Source of the DNA: Butyriboletus loyo
Taxonomy: Eukaryota > Basidiomycota > Agaricomycetes > Boletales > Boletaceae
DNA length: 64,000 bases
Reading direction: 5' to 3'
NCBI GenBank assembly: GCA_038093515.1
Contig: JBBPSI010000052.1
Span: 62,001-126,000, forward strand
Below, in pieces: positions 35,771 to 46,309 of the stretch (positions within the stretch are counted from its first letter, which is position 1; every line of letters begins with the position of its first letter). A program made the translations under genes and the position numbers. The notes beneath the pieces are model-generated. The model was not told the origin of the DNA. It saw only the letters and a program-made list of their open reading frames with translations, and searched no databases.

Positions 35771-36250
35771 CTAAAAGCCTTTTGGGTTGACCCTCAGCGT
35801 TAACTTTAGAAAGGCGATTGTGAAGAAGAGCGTTTGACCGATGTGAAGGGGGGACATACCCTTGTCCATTTGGGCACCTTGTGAATACCCTTCCGATACC
35901 CCCGGGAAGTTGAACTGAAGACGGTGTATTTATCTTTTGGGACCATTTCATGTTCCTTGGGCAATAGCATAGCGCGGTCCTGGGTCGAATTAAGAACATC
36001 AGGGCCACCGAACAAAGTCGACGTGGTAGTATACACACCAAAGCTTTGCACTGAACGCCGCTTGTACGGACGGCCTCGATAACCGCGTCCACCTTCTTGA
36101 GGCGAGCACGCGCGTTCGCCTTGCGCGTCACGGACAACTTCCATGGCGTTTTCCTGTCCCTTCTCAATTTTTTCAACGACACAAAAGACGCGAGACTGAC
36201 CACAAAAGACCACCAAATGCGACAGACGTCGGATGGAACGCGCCGAACAT
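35771..36250 (-). CDS. MRPL31: Mitochondrial large-subunit ribosomal protein mL60 (Mrpl31)
   Basis: Four exons, 36201-36250, 36039-36153, 35860-35979 and 35771-35803, sum to 318 nt (105 aa) in frame. All introns are GT-AG (47-59 nt). The protein reads MFGAFHPTSVAFGGLLWKTP at the start, then WKLSVTRKANARARLKKVDA, DRAMLLPKEHEMVPKDKYTV, and ends RGYRKGIHKVPKWTR plus LTLRVNPKGF. This matches fungal mL60 over its whole length, including the invariant end VNPKGF. It is a basic protein of the mitochondrial ribosome. The start codons of mL60 and SF3A1 are 139 bp apart in opposite directions. Confidence 0.92.
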
Positions 36251-36389
36251 GTTGAGGAGGAAGGAGCGGGAGGAACGTGCCGAAACATGCCGGTCCCAGT
36301 TTTCAACCTCCGACAGCGCCTCGCAGCTCCCAAGTTGTCATCTTTGACGACGACCACGACGACTACGACGACCCCGACGCTCCGACACA
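36251..36389. promoter_or_regulatory. Compact bidirectional promoter mL60 / SF3A1 with GAC-rich repeat
   Basis: Only 139 bp separate the two start codons. A purine-rich patch (GGAGGAAGGAGCGGGAGGAA) lies at about 36254-36273, and a degenerate GAC trinucleotide repeat (GACGACGACCACGACGACTA) runs over about 36346-36384, next to the SF3A1 start. No TATA box is visible. Both 5' UTRs must be very short or overlap. Confidence 0.5.
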
Positions 36390-38922
36390 ATGGCAGTCGA
36401 AACACAGACGATGCCCGAATTGAACGGACACGCCTTCAATGGCGACACTGACATGGTCAAAGAGCCCTCCGTCAGATTTACCAGCGGTCTCATTCTCCCT
36501 CCCCCAGAAATTAAATGCGAGTATTCTTCGAGTCTTTAAATCACACCTGGGTGCTGATGCATATTTTTAGCCGTCATCGACAGGACCGCTCTCTTCGTTG
36601 CGCGCTCAGCCAACCCCCCGCAGTTCGAGGACAAGATTCGCGAGAATCAGCGTCAGGATCCCAAGTTCTCGTTCCTCAACCCTGCGGACCCTTATCATGC
36701 TTACTATAGGCATCGTTTGGATCGAATATCTGCCGGAGAGGAAGTAGAGGAAGCATCCCCGGACAACGGGAAGGCAGTGGAGGGTCAAGAAACGCCCGTG
36801 GTTCAGGAAGACATTGGAGTCGAGCCACTTCAGCCCCAATTCGTTATGGACATGCCGAGCATCAGTCCCATTGATTTGTAAGCGACATGTCGTTGATTGC
36901 CACTCGATTATACCTCATTTCACCCACAGAGACATCATGAAATTAACTGCCCTTTTCACTGCTCGCCGTGGACGCACCTTTCTTGCGACCCTTTCCCAAA
37001 GAGAAGGCCGCAATTATCAATTCGACTTTTTACGACCAAATCACTCCCTCTTTGGCTACTTCAATCGCCTGGTCGAACAGTATCTAAAAATCTTGTACCC
37101 GAGCAAGGAGTTGTTGTCGTATATCCACGAGCGCGCGGAAGAAGGATCGCAATGGAAAGTTCTTGAACAGTCAAAGAAATGTGCACGATGGGAAAGGCTG
37201 AAGAGAGAAAAGGATAAGAAGCGCCAAGACGATCAGGAAGCAGAGAAATGCACGTTTTGATTGATTCAATATTGTCAATTTGAGTCGCTGACTTTCGTCA
37301 CTCATAGTGGCCTTTGCCGAAATCGATTGGCATGATTATGCTATCGTTCAAACCATTGAATTTACTGTCGCTGATGCAAATTCAGAACTACCGCCACCGA
37401 TGAGCGTGCAGGAGGTAGAAAATATGACTCTGGCGCAGAAACGTATGGCTGCAATGATCATGGAGACTACTGCCGACGACATTGAAGCCCACCGTGCAAG
37501 ACAGGCAGCAGCAGAAGCAGAAGCTGCTGCCGCTGTTGGTGGTGCAGGTATTCCCACAGCAGAAGGCGAGGATGCCGCCATGGAACAAAGTGAGGACGAG
37601 GACGACGAGGCACAGCAGCAGAAGCAACGTGAAGAAGAAAGGATGCGAGAGTTGGAGCGTGCAAGGGTCATTCAAGCCAGTACTAACGCTGCAGGTCCAA
37701 TGAAGATCAAGTCTGATTATGTCCCCAAGCGTGAGTGTTCTTCCCTTCGTTGCTAGTGGCGATAGCTTTCTAATGAATTGTGTTAGTCGGCGCCAAGAAA
37801 ACATCTGCGCTCACTACTTGCGCTATTTGTGGTCAACAGATTCCCGTGGACGAGCTTGACGAGCATATGCGTATTGAATTGCTTGACCCCAAGTGGAAGT
37901 CTCAACGAGATGCCTTGGAAGCCCGCAAAGTTCAGGCCTCGGAGCTCTTACGGGGTGCCGATGTTGTTTCGTCACTCAAGGACCTTGCTCGAACACGTGT
38001 TGATATCTTCGGTGCTGAGGCGGACGAAGAACGTCGAAAGAAGGAGGAAGAAGAAGAACGCGAACGTCGGAAGGAGAGAGAAAAGGTTGTTTGGGACGGG
38101 CATACCGCAACCAAAGTCAGCACAATGGACAAATATTCCCTCAATGTCAACTTTGATGAGCAAATCGCTGCTATCCATCGCGCCAAGGGTCTTGGGCCAC
38201 AGGACGCCAACGCAATCGGGCCTGGTATTGGGCCTGCTGCTGCTCCACCCCCGCCGATGACAACGCTTCCGCCAGCCCCCGCGTCACTACCAGCTCCCCC
38301 TTTACAGGCTCCAGGGTCTGTGTCTCATCCGGCGTACTCCGCTGCAACTGTGTCGTCAGGACCCCAGCCAGCTTCCGTATATTCCAACCAACCACCGCCG
38401 GTCATGTTGCCACCACTTCACTATCAGGGTCCAGATGCTGTACAACCCTTCGGATTTCAGCCGCCCCCTCCTGGTATGCACCCTACTCGCGCGACTGGTA
38501 TGACTGGCCCCCAGATTGGCGTGGTGCGGAGCGCGGATGAAATGGACGGCCTCGAGGAACAACCCCAAATCAAGAGGCAAAAAATTGCGAAGCTTCCAGG
38601 TGGCGCCTTGTATCCAGAGGCAGATTGGATTAGCATGCACCCTTACACGATCTCCCTGAACATTCAACTTCCCAACGAGCCTTTGAAACCAGAGTGGAAA
38701 GTCGACGGCAAGATGGTGACCATCTCTGATTTACCGCTCACACTGCTTGTTTCAACACTTCGTGAGCGATTTATTCAGGCCACAGGGAGCACGTTGCCCG
38801 CTTCGAAGATGCGAATATCTTATATGGGTAAAATGCTCACGAATTCCAGCACGATCGCGAGCTACAACTTGGAGGACGAAGATATCGTGGTGCTGAGTGT
38901 CAGTGCTGGGAAGAAGAAGTGA
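36390..38922 (+). CDS. SF3A1: Splicing factor 3A subunit 1 (SF3A1/Prp21)
   Basis: U2 snRNP subunit needed for branch-site recognition. After an N-terminal leader (MAVETQTMPELNGHAFNGDT), the first Surp/SWAP module is VIDRTALFVARSANPPQFED through FLNPADPYHAYYRHRL. The second is LDIMKLTALFTARRGRTFLA through PNHSLFGYFNRLVEQYLKIL. The PRP21-like region contains WHDYAIVQTIEFTVADANSE and an Ala/Glu-rich, highly charged helix. A zinc-finger-like CAICGQQIP with EHMRIELLDPKWKSQRDALE follows, then a Pro-rich stretch (about 38230-38510). The last about 90 residues form a ubiquitin-like domain: NIQLPNEPLKPEWKVDGKMV to NLEDEDIVVLSVS. The stop is TGA at 38920-38922. All domains expected for SF3A1 are present in order. 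Confidence 0.95.
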
Positions 38923-39289
38923 TTTAGTAAATATATTCTATTTTACCCATTGTCACCTCGCGTGTCGTGTACTGTAATACGATAGCATGATGTTGCGTCG
39001 TGTCTACTAGGTGTGAAAAGTCCCGGACCTGATAATGTTAGTGAATACGATATGCGAACGTGATTGATGAATAGTAACTGCTCGTGAACACAAATCGAAA
39101 CCCCAAAATATACCCAAAAATGAATGTCAACGTTGAACGACCAAAGTACCCCCAAAAAACGCAAGTGTTCCTATACCCCGCGTAAAACCCAAAATGAATA
39201 GAAAAATGAGGAGATGAGACCCCCATAACGATAGCGTCCCTCTTGCCGAAAAAAACGTTTCTTCACGGTCGTTTGCAACGTAAAAAGCG
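38923..39289. other. Intergenic region between convergent SF3A1 and a hypothetical gene
   Basis: No gene recognised. It contains several short A-runs (about 39102-39160, CCCAAAAA-type) and presumably the two 3' UTRs. Confidence 0.4.
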
Positions 39290-39727
39290 TTATGCGAAGC
39301 GTGGTTGACTGTGGGGTGATTGACCAAAACCTGAGCCACACTGCGCACGTTTGGCGGATGTGGGTACCTCAGGGCTGGTGGAGCATGGTCGCAACATTGG
39401 CGACGGAGGGAGAAGCAAGCGGCCAAACAAGCCGTCTGAGGAGGTCGGCGAAGGCGTCGAGTCGTTTGACGACTCTGATTTTGTGTCGGCATCCGACGCG
39501 AAATGTTTGTCCAGGGGCACCAAGTCCCCGAGCCACTCGTCGTCTACCTGGGAAGGCCATCTGGGCAGAGAGGATTTTCGCCTAAAGACGCTGTGAGGCG
39601 AAGAAAGGTAGGGCGAATTAACGAGAGTGGGTGGTATAGGGGTGGCATCGGGGTGCTGGTGGCAAGTGAGGAAAGACGACCTGTGTTTGCCAGCTCGGTT
39701 GAGAGAGGGGACGAGAGAGGAGGACAT
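39290..39727 (-). CDS. Small Ser/Pro-rich hypothetical protein
   Basis: Uninterrupted frame of 145 residues from the ATG at 39727 to the stop at 39290; the frame is open further upstream to 39829. The composition is Ser/Pro-rich. The only ordered-looking segment is PRWPSQVDDEWLGDLVPLDK (about residues 50-69), followed by an acidic Ser/Asp stretch. No family recognised and no membrane segment. Single-exon coding in an intron-dense neighbourhood lowers confidence. The plus strand is also partly open here, so this may be a chance frame in GC-rich DNA. Confidence 0.35.
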   Translation of the reverse strand: MSSSLVPSLNRAGKHRSSFLTCHQHPDATPIPPTLVNSPYLSSPHSVFRRKSSLPRWPSQVDDEWLGDLVPLDKHFASDADTKSESSNDSTPSPTSSDGLFGRLLLPPSPMLRPCSTSPEVPTSAKRAQCGSGFGQSPHSQPRFA

Positions 39728-40038
39728 GGCTGCGGTAGCTGGTAAGAAGAGAAGATGCTGAGGACATCGACGGAGGTGCTCAGCTATAAATCCAAGACGA
39801 GTGTTCGGTTTGACAAATCTCTGGATCAACGGGCTGACACAACGAGATTACAGTTCACCCTGATTTGGGGAAGGCTCGATCATTGTATTCATCGTATTAC
39901 CACGCTCTCGGTCTAGAAGCTCTCCGAGCTGTGCACAATTCAGTGGCCATTTCTGGTTTAAAAGTACACGATCCTACAACCAACCAGCGTCCAGAGATTC
40001 ATAGATCATCGCTCTACAGAACCAGCAGGGCATGCGAC

Positions 40039-41186
40039 TCACAGAACCCGCCTACATAACAACGCCACGACCAGCACCAGCAACACACAGATCGCAGTGT
40101 CCAACAGCAACGGTGGCGGGTAAGAGCGATGATGGATGACCGGAGGTGATCCGCGGATGGCCTCTGGGGCACCGGCAATTGAGCTCTCTCGCTCATGAGT
40201 GATCAACGCGACAGGATCAGTGGCGGGGGTCGAGGGGAGGACAGTATCGGGATCAGACATCGTCGTCTCCGAGCCAAAAGAACGTTCTAGGGGGGGTGAC
40301 GGTTGAATAGGAGGCTCAAAACGAGCCCGAGCGCACGAAAGTCCTCGGAGCCTTGCGGATTCATTCAGGGTCGAGGCTGCGTCCTGTGGCGGGTCTGGAA
40401 GACATTCCAAGTTAGTTTGCTCGCACTTGGGACAAACCCACTCCCGCGATCTGAAATGTGACAAATTGTCAGTGACTCCAACGCAATTGTCGATATGAAC
40501 ACGTGCATGAGTGCTAAACGCTTGCGCTCTGAGACGGAGTACTCGACCGAGCCCACGCCATTGGCTGCCGAGCCCTTGAGAGGGAAAAACCCCTGGATGC
40601 CAAGGATAGCTGCGAGCTGGAATCAGTCAACATTCAATTAAAACCGAGCGGGTACGCGCCCGTTCGCACGCCCCAGGCAGGCTGCCATTCCTCCTCGTGA
40701 TCTGAGCGATGGATTAGCCTAGACCTTTTGTGTGAAATAGTGCAGACGACGAACAATTTGTGAAGCTGATACAAATCTGTCAAGATGGTAATTCAGCACA
40801 CCATTTGAGGGTGCCGGCTAATGGAAATGAATACCTTGGTGTTGAGTTCAAAACGGCCGTTCGGGGTAAGCATCATGAGCGAGGGGGGTCGGAAAGGGTA
40901 TTCTGCAGGTAGCAATATGCGGAAATGATACAGGCCGCCCTCGAATTCTGTCCCCGACGGCCCTCTAATGGTGCAATGCCATTCCTAGGTGGGAAAATGA
41001 AGAGGGCAAGGGCGGGTGGCTGCTGGCAACATACGAAAATGTCGTCCTATGCGGGGTGCTGAGTAGATGGACAGAAAGGTGTCCGATGAAGAATACCTCG
41101 AGAGGGGCAGCATGATAATCGGTGCAAGAGTCGTTTGCAAGTTCTCTTGCTTCTTGCATTATCCGTTTCACGGCTGGAGACTGCAC
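40039..41186 (-). CDS. ER tail-anchored ubiquitin-conjugating enzyme E2 (UBE2J/Ubc6-like); 5' exon unresolved
   Basis: E2 of the ER-associated degradation group. The first readable exon begins after a TGCAG acceptor at 41186 with SPAVKRIMQEARELANDSCT, as in human UBE2J1. It is followed by DYHAAPLE, TIRGPSGTEFEGGLYHF, RILLPAEYPFRPPSLMMLTP and NGRFELNTK. The active-site cysteine is in KICISFTNYH (about 40785-40765). TPNGRF in place of the usual HPN is typical of this subgroup. Next come EWQPAWGVRTAILGIQGFFP, a spacer with a Cys pair (WVCPKCEQTNLEC) and a Pro/Ser linker. A C-terminal hydrophobic anchor LLLDTAICVLLVLVVALLC ends RRVL at TGA 40039-40041. The initiator exon should lie at about 41200-41340, but no ATG there joins in phase. 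Confidence 0.85.
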
Positions 41187-41308
41187 GTCAATAATCGGGC
41201 GGTGCGATGTGAACTCGGAGTGGCAGACCAGCGTTGTTCTTGTTCAGGGATGGCATTGATGGTATGGAACAAACCGAGTGCGCGTAAATTCATACGTGGC
41301 ACCGTGGC

Positions 41309-41321
41309 GGGGGGGGGGGGG
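41309..41321 (+). repeat. G13 homopolymer
   Basis: A run of 13 G between the E2 gene and MRP10. Such runs are length-unstable and prone to sequencing error. It lies where the first exon of the E2 gene is expected and may be why the start could not be resolved. Confidence 0.8.
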
Positions 41322-41407
41322 AAGCCGGAAACTGCCGGACCACGCTCGCGGACTTGAATCAGCCTCCAAAGAAAGTCTCCGTTTTTTTTATAGAAAATAT
41401 CGCAGCC

Positions 41408-41753
41408 ATGGTCCACATCGACCGCGTCAAGGTCAGACCGACAAAATGTACGTCCTCATCGTTCCCAGTCATGACCGACACCGATCTTCTCAGTATATCG
41501 CCCTTCGCCATGCAAGGCCGAGTTCGTCGCCATGCTCGGCTGCTGGGCTGCCACCGGCGACGTTCTCTCCGCGGATCCCGCCAAATGCAAGGAGGTGGCA
41601 GACGCGCTTTTCAACTGCATGCGCACGACGGTTGGTGGCATTTCCGGCTGTGCATCCTGTGCCTTGCTCACTGCGCCTCAGCCCGTCTACCCCAAACCAC
41701 AACGACCGTCCATCAACTATCATCTCAGCAAACTCCAGCGGAAAGCCAAGTAG
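41408..41753 (+). CDS. MRP10: Mitochondrial small-subunit ribosomal protein mS37 (Mrp10), twin CX9C
   Basis: Three exons, 41408-41447, 41494-41630 and 41682-41753, sum to 249 nt (82 aa) in frame. The protein starts MVHIDRVKVRPTKLYRPSP. Its two helices carry the CHCH signature: CKAEFVAMLGC and CKEVADALFNC, each C-x9-C. The C-terminus, RPSINYHLSKLQRKAK, is the conserved fungal Mrp10 tail. Mrp10 is imported via the Mia40 disulfide relay and sits in the mitoribosomal small subunit. The second intron (51 nt) contains no stop, so an unspliced frame would insert 17 residues; the family alignment supports splicing. Confidence 0.92.
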
Positions 41754-42092
41754 ACCCTATTTTACTCGTTTAGATACTCACACGTATTGATATCCTTTGC
41801 GAATGCCATGCAATGTAATGTAGGCTTGTAACAGGCAACGGCGTCGTCAATCTTGCTTTCCCCGATAACTCGCCCTGACATTACCGACGAGAAGTTGCCC
41901 CTGCACAGCTTTCCTTCACAGGAAGATGCTGTACTTCGCATGGGCGCATCCACGCAAAGTTGCTGTGCACCCCCCCGGAAAGTACTTGAACGGAACAGCA
42001 CCAACTCTGCATGTGCATTCCACGCAACGGCTGCCACCGAGTACAAAGCCCAGCTGTCGTCCTGTGCTGTGCTCATATCCCCTCCTTGTCCC
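41754..42092. other. Intergenic spacer MRP10 / NYN gene
   Basis: 339 bp, with no gene seen. Open frames crossing it (for example 41853-42176 plus) have no family features. Confidence 0.35.
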
Positions 42093-44629
42093 ATGTCAGA
42101 TCACTCAAACGTCGCCATCTTCTGGGACTACGGTCTGTTCTCACCATCAGTTCAACACACGTGGCTCACCAGTTGACCTTTTCAGAAAATTGCACCCCTC
42201 CCTCCAGTACATGTGGTCTAGGCTACGATATCGTGAACAACATTGGTCGTATAGCCCGTCTATTCGGCTCCATCACGACCTTCAGAGCTTATCTCGATAT
42301 TTCTGCACAGTCGCCAAAGTCCGTGGCCCTCCGTTCTGAGCTCCAGTCATCCGGTGTATCTATAATCGACTGTCCCCACAATGGGAAAAAGGACGTGGTG
42401 GACAAGATGATTTTAGGTGTGTATACAACGTGTTGCTCTTTCCCTCGTTATTAAGTCAGGGACTCGCTCCAAGTCGATATGCTTGCATTTGTCGTCGATC
42501 ATCCTGCGCCCGCCACAATCATCATTATTACCGGAGACCGCGATTACGCTTATGCCCTATCCATCCTGAAGCTTCGCAAGTACCAAGTTATCTTGGTCGT
42601 CCCCTCCTCTTCCCACACATCTCCCTGCCTCGAGAGTCAAGCTTCACTTGTCATCGATTGGAATGCAGCTGCACTAAGGACTCGTACAGAAGTAGTCAAC
42701 TCTACGCAACCTGTCAGACAGCCTTACCTCGACCTTGACGCCAACCTCATAACCAAGATATTGAGAGAGCTGCAGGAATTCGCCCTCGACGATTCAGATA
42801 CCACTCTGCATCCCTACTCTACTTCCTCCCGGAGTACCTCGAGGCTGCGACGCATGAGCGTTCGTGATCCCCTGGAGCCCTTGAGGCACTCCAAAAATAC
42901 AGGAAGCTTCGACTCCACACAGGAATTTACCCATAACCCAGCATCGCCGAGGAAATCTACTAGCGCAGCAAGTGACTTGGCTCCCGGGGGGTTGCCCATC
43001 CCGAAAACGCCGTCGCATTCTCGGCGCGCGTCTGTTTCCACGGGATCCACACCACGTAGTGCGACTATTGTTGCGCAATCACCTGCGGTAGTGGAGCAGG
43101 ATATTCCTGCCAAGGACCCACCACTAGGTGGGAGGCGATCGAGCACCCCGGATACCACAGATATCGCCGGCCCCACAAAGCGCAGTCTATCTGTTTTAGC
43201 ATCGCGCGACGTGCTCGAGTCACCTTTGCATGATAGTCGCCCACCCTCGTCAATCATCGTTCGCTTGCCCCTTGAACCTGTTCAATCGGCAGGCGACATG
43301 CCGGTCATGGGAAAATCGACTTTTCCCCCTTCCCACAAGCTAAACGGTTTGGCATCGCCCTTTGTAGCGACCAGGACCCCGACCAAGTTGGAATCAAATC
43401 CGGACCCCTGCAGTAAGCAGTCGCACGCAGTGGTCAAGCCTACATCTCCGATCGTGGCGCCACCGAAGGCACCCACTGCAACTGTCACTACTTGCAAGAC
43501 ACCGCAAATGAGAGACATCCCGGTCCCGGAGGAAATCGAGCATCTGGCATGTCTACCCGTCGAGGACGATGATGGAAACTCCGAACGGTCCGGATCTATA
43601 CCACATCGAGTACACACTCAGGGAGGAGCTTGTGATGCTACTAATACGCCAGGGTCAAATTGCCACTTCTACGTTGCATCGCACGCGATGTATTCCCCGC
43701 CGGGCGGAAACGTGGGGCTGCACCTCCCCGATACCCCTTCGAGCAATAATGTTTCATCTCCTCCGGCAATTTTCCTAGGCGTCGATTCAGCGCAGTTCGC
43801 CGCCTTTCCGCATGCATCAAATACCCCAGACTGCTCCCCACGAGGCTCCGAGTCAGTGCTCTCGTCTACTGGTTTCTCATCACCTCCGTTTACAACTACG
43901 GCATCGCACGAGACTGATGCAAGCAAACGGCATCAAACGTACGCAAAGTTCAAACCACTCATTCATCTCCTGCTCGCAGCCAGAGAGTGTGGTATTGCTC
44001 GTCCTCCACGTTCAACAATTGCAGTGGACCTTGTACAGTCAGATAGTCAAGTCTATCGACGCGCCGGGGCGTTGAAGTTTCGAGATTACACCGCTATGGC
44101 TGAGCAGGCGGGCGTAATCGAACTTGGTGGCCAGATGGGTGATGCATGGATTGCATTGCACCCAAATTGGTTCGGGGTAGATGACGTTCCGACAACTCAT
44201 CTCCCCCCCAACAGTGTCTCCTCTCCCACGTCTGACCCACTGGAAGCGATTCAAAGTCCATCATTAACGGGCTCCAAGATGGCTGCAACTTTCCATACAC
44301 CGACTTTTGCTTCACTGGAATGCAGATCGTTCGAAAGTAGTAACGCACTCCCGAATTCACTCACCGACCGACATGATAGTGCTTCTCGGGCTCTTATACC
44401 TGCCCAGTTCCAACCATTGGTAGATGTTCTTACCCATATGCGTGCCGAAGGCTTTCGGTATACCTTCAGATCCATAGTAGGACAGTTGTTAAGCCGGGAT
44501 GTATATACTCAGGCAGGAGTATCAGGGTTCAAGGAGTACATCCATCAAGCTTTAGAAGCACAGGTTGTACAGGTTGGTGGCGCTGAAGGTCATGCATGGA
44601 TACGTCTTCATCCAGAATTACGAGTATAA
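42093..44629 (+). CDS. NYN-domain (PIN-like) RNase with two C-terminal winged-helix/LOTUS-like repeats
   Basis: Exon 1 gives MSDHSNVAIFWDY. It splices to ENCTPP and GYDIVNNIGRIARLFGSITT, the start of an NYN nuclease domain. Exon 2 ends DVVDKMILGV and splices to DSLQVDMLAFVVDHPAPATI, then IIITGDRDYAYALSILKLRK. The acidic residues in FWDYE, in KDVVDK and in TGDRDY are those expected of the metal site. A roughly 390-residue Ser/Pro/Thr-rich disordered linker follows (about 42800-43920). Two similar C-terminal modules then run from FKPLIHLLLAARECGIARPP to MGDAWIALHP (about 43946-44163) and from FQPLVDVLTHMRAEGFRYTF to EGHAWIRLHPELRV (about 44404-44629). They share VYRRAG/VYTQAG, FRDY/FKEY and the WI-LHP ends. 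The layout recalls MARF1-type RNA regulators. RNA target unknown. Confidence 0.82.
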
Positions 44630-45048
44630 GAGCACTCATTCCACGACTTCACGTACGAGTGTCCTGCATGCTTTAATTATATGAATGAATAAATAAAAAA
44701 CAATCGCTACCTCGCTTCAGGATTTCTATCGCATTCTTACCAGGGAACGGGGCCACGTTGAATTGGACAAGGCAAGTGACCTAAAACTACCCTCAGCAAC
44801 TCGCACGCAAGGCATTAGTGCCGTCAATATCCTAGTGAGATCGATTGTGTGATTGCAAGTACAACGCCCTACCGGGACACAACGGGTTTCACGGTCAGGG
44901 ATACGAAGCGTGCGGCTATACTCCACAGAGAAAATGTCGGCATTCTGAGTTGGGGGAATGTACTAGTCCGAAGGGCCTTTCTTCCATATCCAGGTTTAGG
45001 ACACGTATTCACAGTTTTGGGGTGTCGTATAATCCTCTCTAGTCTGCT
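44630..45048. other. 3' intergenic region between convergent NYN and TACO1 genes
   Basis: No gene recognised. The AATGAATAAATAAAAAAC stretch at about 44684-44701 is a likely poly(A)-signal region for the NYN gene. Confidence 0.45.
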
Positions 45049-46309
45049 CTACGAGATATCAGCAATCAAATGGTTTGGTTCCAGTGTCGTATAAACCCGC
45101 TCGACATCGTCATTCTCTTCCAGAGCTTCCATCAAGTTTTCTAGACGGTTCATCTCCTCGACGTCTTCTCCAGCCTCCTGCGGTTCTAGTGGTGCCCAGT
45201 TGACCTCGCTCGTGAGCACCTCACAAAGCGAGGATGTTGACACAAAATCAGTTATTACTTTCATGATCTTGCTGAGGTCTTCTGGAGGACACACCAGCTG
45301 GGCCAACGTGTCATGGATGAAAACACCAAGCGCGGAGCTCGATGCCTGCTCACCTCCACCCCATGTTGACCAGACGCCTCGTTCCATTCCGCAAAGTCGA
45401 TCGAACAAACATTCATGACTTGTTCCAAAAGCGCTTCCATGTCGTCGCCAATGCGCACTTTCACGTACCCTCGCTGCTGGAACATGAATTTGACAGGAGT
45501 CGAACGCGCCCTTGAGTCGAGGATGAAGGGACAAACCCACTTGTTAGAATGTAAAATGCCCACCTATAATAGGCCAGAAGGTCCTTGACACGCTTCACCG
45601 TGCGATTGACGTTATCCGACCGACATTCTCTATGTGACTGCAGAGTTGGTTTGGGAAAATACCTCGATAGGTAAACACTTGCATTATAATGCCGATCGTA
45701 CCGTTGTATATGGCTTCGAACAACATCATTTGCCCATGGCCTTTGGTTCGTTCCGCCTGTAAGTCGTGGCTGTCAGAGTGCTGTCGCAGTCGCGTTTAGC
45801 CTGCACTCGTTACCTTCTGAAGTGCATTCTCGATGTTCTCTTTGGGAACGCCAGCATCTTTCGCTCGCCGGATAGCGGCCGCCAAGAGACTGTTCTCCTC
45901 CGGGCTCGGAGACCCACCGGCTGCGTAACAATGGCTTTAGTCTCCATGAAGTAGTTTTATTACTAACTAGCCAGGGACGACTGAACCTTTTGCTGCAGAT
46001 ACAATCTCCTACGGACGCGCAAGGATGAGCGCTGGCGCAAAGAAAAGCGGGTGGTCAGTGCTTACGCGGGCCGCCTTGCCGTAGACTTTGGACTTTTGGG
46101 CGTCCCCTAAGCCTTTGCGGTGCTTGATTTTCGACCACTGGGCCCGGGTATGGTCAGCTTCGGAGACTCGGAGCAAGACGAATGCTCAGTACTTTGTTAT
46201 GGCCGGCGAAACACGTTTGGGTCACCGAGAATGACCGCAACGACGGTGAGAAATGCCTTTGAGCCTTTGGTAGAACATGTCCAAACCAGAGAGGCCCCCT
46301 CGGAAACAT
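45049..46309 (-). CDS. Mitochondrial translational activator TACO1 (YebC/PmpR family)
   Basis: The ATG at 46309 opens an Arg/Ser-rich leader, MFPRGPLWFGHVLPKAQRHF with SPSLRSFSVTQTCFA, typical of mitochondrial import. It joins the YebC signature GHNKWSKIKHRKGLGDAQKS and KVYGKAARE. Later exons give PEENSLLAAAIRRAKDAGVP with KENIENALQK, then a block ending MMLFEAIYNGTIGI, a segment of conserved small domains, and the C-terminal part DFVSTSSLCEVLTSEVNWAP with MNRLENLMEALEENDDVERV and YTTLEPNHLIADIS. The frame stops at 45049-45051. TACO1 helps mitochondrial ribosomes translate COX1-like messages in animals; in fungi the family is present but less studied. The exon containing GVWSTWGGGEQASSS is less conserved and its boundaries are uncertain. 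Confidence 0.85.

Noticed and set aside
35806..36405. Longer single-exon reading of the mL60 region
   Set aside because: The four-exon model gives a 105-residue protein matching mL60 from end to end; the unspliced frames mix intron sequence.
39292..39596. Plus-strand frames overlapping the small hypothetical gene
   Set aside because: They are mirror frames of a GC-rich minus-strand frame; neither strand shows a family, and the minus-strand one is slightly better because it is longer.
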